A stretch of DNA of 24,231 nt from Reddybacter sp041622675 (lineage in GTDB: Bacteria; Pseudomonadota; Gammaproteobacteria; Pseudomonadales; Porticoccaceae), in assembly GCA_041622675.1 (NCBI GenBank), contig JBFJYH010000039.1, positions 1-24,231 on the forward strand, read 5' to 3'. The first letter of the stretch is position 1. Every line of letters begins with the position of its first letter. Under the pieces are notes generated by a model. That model had not been told where the DNA came from, did no database searches, and was given only the letters and a program-made list of their open reading frames with translations. A program made the translations under genes and the position numbers. This document shows, one piece after another, positions 8,625 through 15,764 of this stretch.

Positions 8625-9274
8625 TAGAAATACCACCCTTTGCGCGCATGGACACTCAGGCCCAGACCATGGTTGTTAACCAGTTGTTTTATAGAGGTTT
8701 CAAGCTTTTCGGTATAACACACTATACCCAACAAGCCGCTAACCGGGCAATGCTGATGAACCAGGGCTTCAGCCTGATAGCGCTCAAATTTGGCCGGGTC
8801 ATTCGGGTCGCGTTTAAAGTCGCGAGCCTGCAATATCGGCCAATCTATTTTGTCCAGGTCAGCGAGGTCACTATAGAACTCAGCCCACTGGTAATAGGCA
8901 TGGCTATTGCTGAACAAAAACGGGGTTCCCTGTTTCTTAAGGTGGGGCAAACTACTAACCAGTATGATGATTTCGTCATTTGGGCGATGCTTCACTCCTC
9001 CCCAGCCGGTATTAATATTTCTCATCATCACCGAGAATGGCGTGAAATAAAAAGGTACATAGTCATTAAGCACGCCACCGGGCGGGATGGGCACAGAGTG
9101 GTTGGCCCGCTTGGTAATCAACTCATCGTTACCGATATTTATCCATGCCGGGGATTGGCTTGACCCGTTACCGCAATGCAAACCATTCGCTAAAATCCAG
9201 GGTAAATTATCGCGATGCACAATACGCCATATCAGTGCTTTGTCAGCATTCAGGTTTGGGTAATGATTAGTCAT
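8624..9274 (-). CDS. darT: DarT toxin: NAD-dependent DNA ADP-ribosyltransferase (DUF4433)
   Basis: DarT transfers ADP-ribose from NAD+ to bases in DNA, blocking replication; DarTG pairs are known both as toxin-antitoxin modules and as anti-phage systems. The 216-residue length fits the family. Seen: the N-terminal IWRIVHRDNLPWILANGL (NAD-site region, H20), R56 in ITKRANHSVP, the signature LNDYVPFYFTPFSVMM (commonly YVPFYFgpRSPML) and the catalytic Glu169 in YQAEALVH, equivalent to E160 of Thermus DarT. All expected residues are present, so the toxin is probably active. The only in-frame start is the ATG at 9274, since a stop lies ten codons upstream. The Shine-Dalgarno is poor, which would keep toxin yield low. 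A 128-bp gap separates it from hsdS, and its stop overlaps the darG start. Confidence 0.92.
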   Translation of the reverse strand: MTNHYPNLNADKALIWRIVHRDNLPWILANGLHCGNGSSQSPAWINIGNDELITKRANHSVPIPPGGVLNDYVPFYFTPFSVMMRNINTGWGGVKHRPNDEIIILVSSLPHLKKQGTPFLFSNSHAYYQWAEFYSDLADLDKIDWPILQARDFKRDPNDPAKFERYQAEALVHQHCPVSGLLGIVCYTEKLETSIKQLVNNHGLGLSVHARKGWYF

Positions 9275-9402
9275 TTGACTGACCGTTATTCGACAGACGG
9301 CTTAAGCAGACACTTTTATCCCGAGAAAAAACATACTCGTTAAACAGCCCATCTGCTGCTGCGCGACGGGGGCATTCATATCCTGATTGCGCGGCGCACA
9401 TA
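9275..9402. other. 128-bp gap between hsdS and darT
   Basis: This is the largest internal gap of the defence operon, separating hsdS from the darT-darG-hsdR-ygjP part. It has no convincing ORF: a 25-codon minus-strand ATG frame (9376 to 9302) without a recognisable Shine-Dalgarno or family is all that is there. I see no strong -35/-10 pair, though an AT-rich stretch around 9321-9342 could hold a weak one. A separate promoter or processing site for the toxin part is plausible but not shown. Confidence 0.4.
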
Positions 9403-10689
9403 CTAGACATGAGCCACCTCGGGTTCTGAGACTTTTACGGGGACTTCGCCGGTTAGGAGATCATGCATTAGACCGGATTTTTGTTTGAGCAATTTTTCTC
9501 TATCTGCTTCTAAAGTATAAATATACGTATCGAATGTTTTTAAGCGTTGTCCAATCAATTCTTGCTCTTTCAGCTTTTTTGGGCAAAGTACTTTTAAACT
9601 TTTGAAATAAGGCAAACCAATTGTGACGATCGTGCTTCCCATTGCGATATTCTCAAAATTTCTTTTGTTATGCTGAAGCCAATAGTACAAAAAGTGGTTA
9701 TCCATCTGTTCACCACATATCCATGCCATAAAATGTTGGCTAACCGCCATTGACTCTGTTGTTATCGCACTTTTCCCAACACCTGCATCTCTTGACATGA
9801 CAACCACACCAGCAGGCAACATTACTGCTGACGAATTAAGAATTCCTAACTGGCTAATCTCATAATCAGTATCACTTACGTAAAGCCGATCTAACCTCTT
9901 AGAGTCAGCCAAAGAAATCCATTTAACTCCTCCATTCCAAAAGTCAGAGCGGTCACGATTTGGAGTGTGGCCACTCTTTCTCTCGGTCAGTCTGTCCAAC
10001 AACTTATATTGCCACTCCTTCGGAATCCACCCAATCGGTGTTTCTTGATAAAGCTCAGGCGCCTGCTCTCGGGTGGGGCGGAGTTTTCCGTCGGCGGTAA
10101 CGCCACGGGTAAACAGGTCGTGCATTAAACCCGCTTTGATTTGTTGGTATTTTTCGATTAGGGATTCGGTAAGCTCGATGGTTTGGTCGATTGTTTGGAG
10201 GATTCGAGCAACCCCTCTCTGTACAACAACATTTCTGGGGATAGATACTGGATGTTTTTGAAAATCTGCCCGAATAATGCCGTTTATGCTGGTACCTTGA
10301 TTTAGTTTTTTAAGATTCTCTAATTCCCGCTGGAGTAAATAGTAAACAAATAACGTATCAGCAATTTTGCCATTTATATATACACCAGTTATGTCCTGGC
10401 TTATAGCTATCGGCTCCTTTGCGACGGCAAGTTTTCCTACACCAGTCCTAGTAACCACTAGGAGATTACCTGGCATAACTACTGATGCTGAACTCGCCCT
10501 TATGCCTTGACCTGTAATATATCTCCTGATTTCGCCAATTCCTTTAGTGGTGAAATCTGCGCCAGTCACCCAAGGAATTTTACCACCCCAATAACTCGCG
10601 ATATTGGTACTTGGAGTTCCTCCATTAACGAGCTTGGTACAAATATTTCCTAGCGTTGTATCGTAAAAGTTTGTAAGGCACCTACTCAT
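9403..10689 (-). CDS. hsdS: Type I restriction-modification specificity subunit S
   Basis: HsdS recognises the bipartite DNA target and bridges the HsdM and HsdR subunits. From the ATG at 10689 it has 428 residues. There are two target recognition domains: TRD1 about 10-150, with WGGKIPWVTGADF, and TRD2 about 225-370, with WNGGVKWISLAD. Each is followed by a helical conserved region ending in GLMHDL (187-192 and 406-411), the internal repeat that makes HsdS pseudo-symmetric. The N-terminal start overlaps the hsdM stop by eight bases (ATGAGTAG), which suggests translational coupling. A start at 10749 is possible but would add 20 residues with no family match and a long overlap with hsdM. The TRD segments are visibly more AT-rich than hsdM, as is usual for exchangeable specificity genes. 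The target sequence cannot be read from the protein. Confidence 0.93.
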   Translation of the reverse strand: MSRCLTNFYDTTLGNICTKLVNGGTPSTNIASYWGGKIPWVTGADFTTKGIGEIRRYITGQGIRASSASVVMPGNLLVVTRTGVGKLAVAKEPIAISQDITGVYINGKIADTLFVYYLLQRELENLKKLNQGTSINGIIRADFQKHPVSIPRNVVVQRGVARILQTIDQTIELTESLIEKYQQIKAGLMHDLFTRGVTADGKLRPTREQAPELYQETPIGWIPKEWQYKLLDRLTERKSGHTPNRDRSDFWNGGVKWISLADSKRLDRLYVSDTDYEISQLGILNSSAVMLPAGVVVMSRDAGVGKSAITTESMAVSQHFMAWICGEQMDNHFLYYWLQHNKRNFENIAMGSTIVTIGLPYFKSLKVLCPKKLKEQELIGQRLKTFDTYIYTLEADREKLLKQKSGLMHDLLTGEVPVKVSEPEVAHV

Positions 10690-13474
10690 AACCCAACTCC
10701 ACCATAAACGCCCGCAACCGCTCAGATGCCGCATCACGCTCGGCTTCAAGGGTTTTAGCCGTTACGGCATACTTGCTCCACAGGTTTTCGATGGCTTTAA
10801 TACAAGCCCGTTGGTCTGCGCGCAAATAAGCTTGGTAAGTGTTGAGCAGGGTTTGTTTTAGCCGCGCGATAATGACCTCGCGGGCCTCGTCGTTAGTGAT
10901 TTTTTCGCGGGCGCTTTCCACCAGTTCATCCCGCTTGTTTTCAGTGCCTTTAATGGTGGCTTTCAGGGCTTTAACCTCGTCCTCCAGCACCTTGTGGCGC
11001 TCCAGGCTTTGAGTGATAGATTGAGCACGTTCAAGGCTTAGCTTGCCCTGGCTTATGGCGGCCCTCAGTGGCGCGGCGTACTCTGAAGCAAGGCCCACTT
11101 CGGCGGCCAGGTCTAAAATACGTTGGCCGTTTTCAAACAGAGGCTCTTTTTGCGTTAGCCCTTCACTGCAATAAAAGCCTTTACTCTTTTTATCAGCGCC
11201 TTTAGGTAATAAGGCCGCGACTTTTATTTCGCTAAATATATTACCGGCCAAATCTTTTAGGGCTTTAAGGTGGGCTTTCCAATCGGCATTGGCGGTTTTG
11301 AGTTCGTCCTTTTTACTTTTAACGGCATCGCCGGGTAGTACGCCGGTGTCTTCGCTATCTTCAAAGTCTTCTTCGCTGGCGGCGGCGAACAGGGCTTGCA
11401 GCTCTACCAGGCGCGCCTGGGCCTGTTCCAGCTCTTTCAGTACTTCGGGGTATTGGCTGAACAGAATATCGTTATCGGGGATTAGCTCAGGCCCCCAACC
11501 GCTGGCGGCAATGGATTTAAAGTCTGCCTTCAGCAGCGCCATATAATTGGCAAACGCACCGCGCACCTGGGAGGCGGTTAGCAGGCTTTGCCCTGCGAGT
11601 TCTTTTTCAATGCTGTTGAGCATGGCCCTGCGCATTTGGTACACGTTGCCTGCATTGCCGTGTTGGCTTTCTGGGTCAGCCGCAACGGCTTCGACTAGTG
11701 GCAGGCTACTTTGCCACCAGTTTTCAAGTTGCTGCATTAGCTCGGCATGGCGAGTAGTGACACTTTGGTGGCTAGCAACAAAATCGGCAATGTCACGTTT
11801 TGTGCTAATGGCTGGGCTTAGATCAGTATAGGTTTCGTCTCTTGCTATAAAGCAGTCTTCGCGTAGCTGTGGGTAGTTAGACCAGTAATGCTCAAGGCTA
11901 TCGACTTCAACAATCGGCACACCACCGTGCAGGTGGGCGCGCACATCATGGGGCTCGGGCGGCGGTGCGTTATCGACGTAACGGCGAATATTGCAGTTGT
12001 AATCTTCTGCGGCTATTTCAGTACTGAGCACTTTTCTGGCGTACATGGGAACTGCGCCTGCGTTCCCAGCACTTCCGACCTCCATGTCAGTTGTAGCGGA
12101 AATATTCTCACCCGAGCGGTAGGCGTGGATAATTTTGTCGATATCTTCGGGACGCAGATGATTTTGCGCTTTGCCTTCGCGGTATTCGCGGTCGGCATTG
12201 ATAAACAGCACATGGTCGCGGTCGGCTGCTCCGGCTTTGTTCATCACCAGTATGCAAGCGGGAATACCAGTGCCATAAAACAGATTGCTGGGCAGACCAA
12301 TAATGGCTTCTAAATAGCCGTGTTCGATAAAGTGTTTACGGGCTTCACGTTCTTCACCACCACGGAATAGCACCCCGTGGGGCATCACGGTGGCGAGGCG
12401 GCCATCATGTTTTAGTACAGACAGCATGTGCTGGACAAACATTAGGTCGGCCTTTTTGCCTTTCTCGGGCATCATCACCGGGAACCGGCCCGGGAATTTC
12501 AGATCTTTTTTTATGTAGTTTTGACTAAAGGGCGGATTGGCAAGCACCCGGTCAAAACGTTTAAGTTCATTATCTTCGCCGAGGTGTTGCGGTTCTCTAA
12601 TAGTATCTTGCTGACGAATATTGGCATGGGAAATACCGTGCAGCAGCATATTCATTTTACAAATAGACCAGGTGGTGCCGATTTTTTCCTGGCCATTAAG
12701 TGACAACTCGCTGGCATCGCCACCATTTTCACGCAGGTAATCACGAGTTTGAATCAGCATGCCGCCTGAGCCCACGGTGGGGTCGTAGATGCTCATACCT
12801 TCCTGCGGGTCACAGATCTCCACACAAATGCGTACCACTTCTTCCGGGGTATAGAACTCACCTGCTTTTTTACCGGCTGAGTCGGCGAAGTATTTGATCA
12901 ACCATTCGTAGGCGGCACCCAGTAGATCGGGGAATTCAAAATCTTCGTCCCTGAGGGGAATTTTCTCAAAGTTTTGCACGAAGTCGGCGAGGGTGTCGTC
13001 ATCCAGCGTACGCTGGCCAATCTTGCGGTTGAAATTGATGCCTTTGAGCACGTCTTGCAGGGCATCGGGGTTTGCGTCTTCTATCTCGCCAAGCGCTTTA
13101 TTTAAGGATGACCCTACATTTACCTTTATATGCTTTAAAGCTGGGTGGTGGATGATTTTAGTTTCACCCTCGTCAATTGTTTCTTCGTTCCAACTCTCGT
13201 TCCAGCGCGCATGTTTTGGCACATAGAAATACTTGCCGGAATAATTGTCTTGGTCATCCAGCTCAATTTTGATGTCTTCCTCAGACATACCCTGATCGGT
13301 AAGCTCTGCTTTCAATTCCTCGCGGCGTTGATCAAACAAATCGCTGGCGCGTTTAAGAAACAACATACCAAAGATATATTCCTTGTATTCGGTGGCATCC
13401 ATACTGCCACGAAGGTCGTTGCAGGCGGTGAGTAATAGGTTTTCCAATTTGGCGAGGGTTAGTTTAAAGCTCAT
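10682..13474 (-). CDS. hsdM: Type I restriction-modification methyltransferase subunit M, long form
   Basis: HsdM methylates adenine at N6 using S-adenosylmethionine and, with HsdS, protects host DNA. The N-terminal HsdM domain (about 1-160) is followed by the methylase core with GEFYTP (205-210), motif I DPTVGSGG (231-238) and motif IV NPPF (313-316). The protein is 930 residues, well over the roughly 500-550 of classical HsdM. From about residue 600 there is a long extension, with Ala/Glu/Lys/Leu-rich stretches likely to be coiled coil near 700-770 and 830-930. Extended HsdM proteins of this kind are seen in other type I systems, so this may be a normal subfamily. The start at 13474 has a good Shine-Dalgarno (AGGA, 6 bases upstream). 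The gene lies 38 bp after the RhuM-Fic gene and overlaps hsdS by eight bases. Confidence 0.94.
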   Translation of the reverse strand: MSFKLTLAKLENLLLTACNDLRGSMDATEYKEYIFGMLFLKRASDLFDQRREELKAELTDQGMSEEDIKIELDDQDNYSGKYFYVPKHARWNESWNEETIDEGETKIIHHPALKHIKVNVGSSLNKALGEIEDANPDALQDVLKGINFNRKIGQRTLDDDTLADFVQNFEKIPLRDEDFEFPDLLGAAYEWLIKYFADSAGKKAGEFYTPEEVVRICVEICDPQEGMSIYDPTVGSGGMLIQTRDYLRENGGDASELSLNGQEKIGTTWSICKMNMLLHGISHANIRQQDTIREPQHLGEDNELKRFDRVLANPPFSQNYIKKDLKFPGRFPVMMPEKGKKADLMFVQHMLSVLKHDGRLATVMPHGVLFRGGEEREARKHFIEHGYLEAIIGLPSNLFYGTGIPACILVMNKAGAADRDHVLFINADREYREGKAQNHLRPEDIDKIIHAYRSGENISATTDMEVGSAGNAGAVPMYARKVLSTEIAAEDYNCNIRRYVDNAPPPEPHDVRAHLHGGVPIVEVDSLEHYWSNYPQLREDCFIARDETYTDLSPAISTKRDIADFVASHQSVTTRHAELMQQLENWWQSSLPLVEAVAADPESQHGNAGNVYQMRRAMLNSIEKELAGQSLLTASQVRGAFANYMALLKADFKSIAASGWGPELIPDNDILFSQYPEVLKELEQAQARLVELQALFAAASEEDFEDSEDTGVLPGDAVKSKKDELKTANADWKAHLKALKDLAGNIFSEIKVAALLPKGADKKSKGFYCSEGLTQKEPLFENGQRILDLAAEVGLASEYAAPLRAAISQGKLSLERAQSITQSLERHKVLEDEVKALKATIKGTENKRDELVESAREKITNDEAREVIIARLKQTLLNTYQAYLRADQRACIKAIENLWSKYAVTAKTLEAERDAASERLRAFMVELGYE

Positions 13475-13512
13475 TGAGTTTCCTGAGTTTATTCAGCCAG
13501 CAGCACAAAGTA

Positions 13513-14484
13513 CTACACCAGCCAGATCATTAATTCTTTTTGTTCCGGTTTGCTTTCTGCCACCAATAGGGCGAGTGCCACCAAGGTGTTGTCGTTAATC
13601 AGTTGCTCTACCGGCTTGGCCAGAAGGTGTTGATTGAGACGTAAATACCATAAAAACAGAAATGAGCCAGTGCGTTTATTGCCGTCGGCCAGCTGGTGGT
13701 TTTTTATAACGAAGTAGAGCAGGTTAGCGGCACGGCTGGCCACATTAGGGTAGAACAGCTCATCACCAAAGCCCTGTTCTATGGTGGCAATGGCGGAGGC
13801 GAGGCCATCACCGCGTAATTGGCCGAACAGTTCGCTGGCCTCATGCTTGTTGATTAGCGTTTGTTTGAGCTGGTCGATGGCGTCGAGCGCCTCGGGTAGG
13901 GCTAAAGACTGCATGCTTGCCTGTTTCGCTCTTTGTTCCCCGAGGCTTTGTTCGTCATAACCCTGTAATAAGCTCCAACTGCGAGCGTAGTCGTGAATCA
14001 CGCCAATCACCACCTGGCCTTGTTCATTGATCAGCTGCTGGTTACTCAGTGTCTGGGACAGCAACTCCAACGCTTGTTCAAACTCGATACCGCGTTCCTG
14101 TAGGCGGTGCTTGTTGAGTGTGTAGCCTGCCACGAGGTGTTGTTTGAGAGTTTGGGTGGCCCAGATGCGAAACTGGGTGGCACGGCTGGAATTAACACGA
14201 TAACCAACAGAGATAACGGCATCGAGATTGTAGGTTTTGCGCTGGCGTTTAACCTGCCGAGTGCCCTCCATTTGAACTTGTAAGGATTCCTTACAAGTTG
14301 CCACTTCAGCCAATTCACCTTCTGCGTAGACGTTTTGAAGGTGCATGGTGATATTTTGCGGATTGACCTCGAAAAGGTCGGCAATTTGCGCCTGAGTAAG
14401 CCACAAGGTCTCTTGCTCAAATTGAATCTCAAGCTGAACCTGGCCATCTTCTGAGGTATAAAGCTGAATTTGTTGCTTATTCAT
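13513..14484 (-). CDS. RhuM/Fic-Doc family protein
   Basis: This 323-residue protein has two parts. The N-terminal RhuM-type domain (about 5-130) includes LWLTQAQIADLFEVNPQNITMHLQN-type DNA-binding-like sequence and YNLDAVISVGYRVNSSRATQFRIWAT. The C-terminal Fic/Doc domain (about 175-323) has the active-site loop HQLADGNKRTG with His263, Asp267, Asn269 and Arg271. The canonical third-position Phe of HxFx(D/E)GNxxR is Leu here. Fic proteins transfer AMP or other nucleotide moieties, and Doc phosphorylates EF-Tu; the activity of RhuM-Fic fusions is not known to me. Such fusions recur next to type I restriction genes. Its start overlaps the stop of the upstream HTH gene by eight bases (ATGAATAA), so the pair may act as toxin-like protein plus regulator or antitoxin. 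No separate inhibitory Fic antitoxin motif is evident. Confidence 0.88.
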   Translation of the reverse strand: MNKQQIQLYTSEDGQVQLEIQFEQETLWLTQAQIADLFEVNPQNITMHLQNVYAEGELAEVATCKESLQVQMEGTRQVKRQRKTYNLDAVISVGYRVNSSRATQFRIWATQTLKQHLVAGYTLNKHRLQERGIEFEQALELLSQTLSNQQLINEQGQVVIGVIHDYARSWSLLQGYDEQSLGEQRAKQASMQSLALPEALDAIDQLKQTLINKHEASELFGQLRGDGLASAIATIEQGFGDELFYPNVASRAANLLYFVIKNHQLADGNKRTGSFLFLWYLRLNQHLLAKPVEQLINDNTLVALALLVAESKPEQKELMIWLV

Positions 14485-14692
14485 CTTTTAGCATTCCTTG
14501 CTGTATTTGCTGGGCGATAAACAGCTCCAGTTGTTTCTTTGCCAATTTCGAGGGCTGGGTTTTGCCGTTCTCCCAGCGGTTCACCGTGGCAAAGCTCACA
14601 CCCAGTTCTTTTGCCAGGTCTTCTTGGGACATGCGCAGTGTTGCCCTAAGGCTTTTTACACTTGCTATAAACTCGCGTGACGCCGATGCCAT
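14477..14692 (-). CDS. XRE-type helix-turn-helix regulator, small
   Basis: A 71-residue Cro/C1-type DNA-binding protein. The HTH runs about residues 20-55, with LRMSQEDLAKELGVSFATVN and then RWENGKTQPSK, a textbook XRE pattern. It is the first gene of the minus-strand defence operon, 45 bp downstream of a good promoter candidate, and its stop overlaps the start of the RhuM-Fic gene by eight bases. Likely roles are autorepressor of the operon, control protein delaying restriction relative to methylation, or antitoxin for the Fic partner. The sequence alone does not distinguish these. The Shine-Dalgarno before the ATG is weak. Confidence 0.88.
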   Translation of the reverse strand: MASASREFIASVKSLRATLRMSQEDLAKELGVSFATVNRWENGKTQPSKLAKKQLELFIAQQIQQGMLKDE

Positions 14693-14737
14693 GGGCTTTC
14701 CATGTAACGAGAGGATTGTGAATATTGACTAGCGATG

Positions 14738-14766
14738 AATATAACATTTGCTATGACGAGTGTTAA
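14738..14766 (-). promoter_or_regulatory. Sigma70-type promoter candidate for the defence operon
   Basis: On the minus strand TTAACA (14766-14761, 5 of 6 matches to the -35 consensus) and TATATT (14743-14738, 5 of 6 to -10) are separated by exactly 17 bp. The -10 ends 45 bp upstream of the HTH gene ATG. Two direct TGAATAT copies on the plus strand (14719-14725 and 14736-14742, 17 bp apart) overlap or flank the -10 and could be operator half-sites for the HTH protein. Confidence 0.55.
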
Positions 14767-14861
14767 TCATTTGACCGTGGGTTAAGCACCGCTAGAAAGT
14801 GCTTTGAAACCTTTGAAAAGTGCAAGAAGTACTTTTACGACCCTTAGTGCGGTCTACATGA

Positions 14862-14927
14862 TTGAGCCGAAAAGATGACTTATTCAACTCATAATGTGAG
14901 CCGAACAGCACAAGCTATTCGGCTCAA
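14862..14927. repeat. TTGAGCCGAA repeat cluster forming alternative hairpins
   Basis: TTGAGCCGAA occurs at 14862-14871, GTGAGCCGAA at 14896-14905, and the complement TTCGGCTCAA at 14918-14927. The last can pair with either of the first two: 9 bp with a 12-base loop, or 10 bp with a 46-base loop. It lies just downstream of the GST-like gene stop on the minus strand, so it could be a terminator without a U-tract, or a repeat marking the right edge of the defence locus. The 251-bp spacer 14693-14943 holds this, the promoter candidate and nothing else that I can support. Confidence 0.5.
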
Positions 14928-14943
14928 AGGCCATCAACCCCTA

Positions 14944-15708
14944 TTACATTTCCATCGGCAGTTTAAAGTGACTGGCCATAATACGGTCGCGGTGGGCGAT
15001 TAAAAGAGGGTCCACTGCGTCTCGCACCTCATCAGCCATATTGGTGAACATGGGACGGGCCTGTACGGGCATGGGGCATTTTTCGGGGGGCAATAGGTCG
15101 AAGAGATTGGAAAAGGCGGCCCAGTAAAAGTCGACGGCTGTGAGGCTGTTGCCGACAAAGTATTCACTACCGGCGTCTTGCTGGGCTTGCAACCGCGCCG
15201 TGAGGGCATTGAGGGTGGCAATTTGGCGAGCGTCGGCGCAGCTGACATCGCTTGGCGCGGAGCCGTACCTTTTTGCCATCTCCACGAAGTCTTCAAGTGC
15301 CTGCCCGGAGGCGACGATGGGCGCGAACATGCTCAGGCGGCGGTTCCAGGCGAGGCCCAATTGTCCGCAAATCTCGTGGCTCAGTCCAAGTACCAGCGCG
15401 CGTTCGGCGCGGTCTTCGGGCAGTAAGCTAGCTTCGGGGGCGAGGCGTTCAAGCAGAAAGAGAATATCGTCCCAGCGGTGAACGGGCGCTTCGTCGTTCC
15501 ACGCGACGATGGGGGCACCGTGGTTACCGGCCCAGGCAATCAGTTCGGGGTTGTCACTGCCGCCCTCCCAGGCTGCGGCGCTAAAGGGCAGGCCTTTATA
15601 TTCGATCATTGCCTTGGCCGCTTGCCCCCAGGGGCTGGGCATGTAGTGGACGAGGACTAGGCGTAGACCATCGGCATTGATAATGTCATTTGCGCTGAGG
15701 TATTCCAT
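14944..15708 (-). CDS. Glutathione S-transferase-like protein
   Basis: A 254-residue protein with an N-terminal thioredoxin-like half, including LRLVLVHYMPSPWGQAAKAMIEYKGLPF, the strand-helix start of GST N domains, and APIVAWNDEAPVHRWDDILFLLE in the place of the glutathione-site cis-Pro and (E/D)S motif. The C-terminal helical half contains YFVGNSLTAVDFYWAAFSNL, matching the GST C-domain N-capping region (lTaaDi). I recognise the fold but no defined subclass or substrate. The catalytic Ser/Cys/Tyr is not certain; the SPWG stretch near residue 25 is the candidate. I start it at the ATG at 15708 and not 36 bases upstream because GGAG (15719-15716) lies 7 bases before it and the GST domain starts soon after. 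It is the last of three minus-strand genes and lies 56 bp after the DUF4197 gene. Confidence 0.75.
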   Translation of the reverse strand: MEYLSANDIINADGLRLVLVHYMPSPWGQAAKAMIEYKGLPFSAAAWEGGSDNPELIAWAGNHGAPIVAWNDEAPVHRWDDILFLLERLAPEASLLPEDRAERALVLGLSHEICGQLGLAWNRRLSMFAPIVASGQALEDFVEMAKRYGSAPSDVSCADARQIATLNALTARLQAQQDAGSEYFVGNSLTAVDFYWAAFSNLFDLLPPEKCPMPVQARPMFTNMADEVRDAVDPLLIAHRDRIMASHFKLPMEM

Positions 15709-15715
15709 AGTTTGG

Positions 15716-15719
15716 CTCC
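15716..15719 (-). promoter_or_regulatory. Shine-Dalgarno that decides the GST-like gene start
   Basis: GGAG on the minus strand, 7 bases before the ATG at 15708. It supports this start over the in-frame start 12 codons upstream. Confidence 0.5.
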
Positions 15720-15723
15720 AGTT

Positions 15724-15741
15724 TTTGTTAAGGTTAACAAA
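15724..15741. promoter_or_regulatory. 18-bp palindrome upstream of the GST-like gene
   Basis: TTTGTTAA-GG-TTAACAAA is a perfect 8-bp inverted repeat with a 2-bp centre, located 16-33 bp upstream of the GST-like gene ATG in the 56-bp gap after DUF4197. Its size and symmetry fit the operator of a dimeric repressor such as a TetR, MarR or LysR type, but no such regulator gene is in the window. Confidence 0.5.
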
Positions 15742-15764
15742 CACTGTTTTCTATTACAGCCCTT

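Noticed and set aside
8625..8636. DarG beginning at the ATG at 8636
   Set aside because: It adds MVFL before the family-standard MIEYTEGNLL, and the ATG at 8624 is coupled to the darT stop in TAATG.
8648..9163. 171-codon plus-strand frame opposite darT
   Set aside because: It is antisense to a well-recognised gene and has no family resemblance; a shadow frame.
10690..10749. HsdS beginning at 10749
   Set aside because: The extra 20 residues match no HsdS and would overlap hsdM by 68 bases; the ATG at 10689 with its 8-base overlap is more typical.
3585..14692. Integrase, transposase, tRNA or flanking direct repeats marking the defence locus as a mobile island
   Set aside because: No recombinase, tRNA or matching direct repeat was found at either edge; mobility cannot be claimed from this window.
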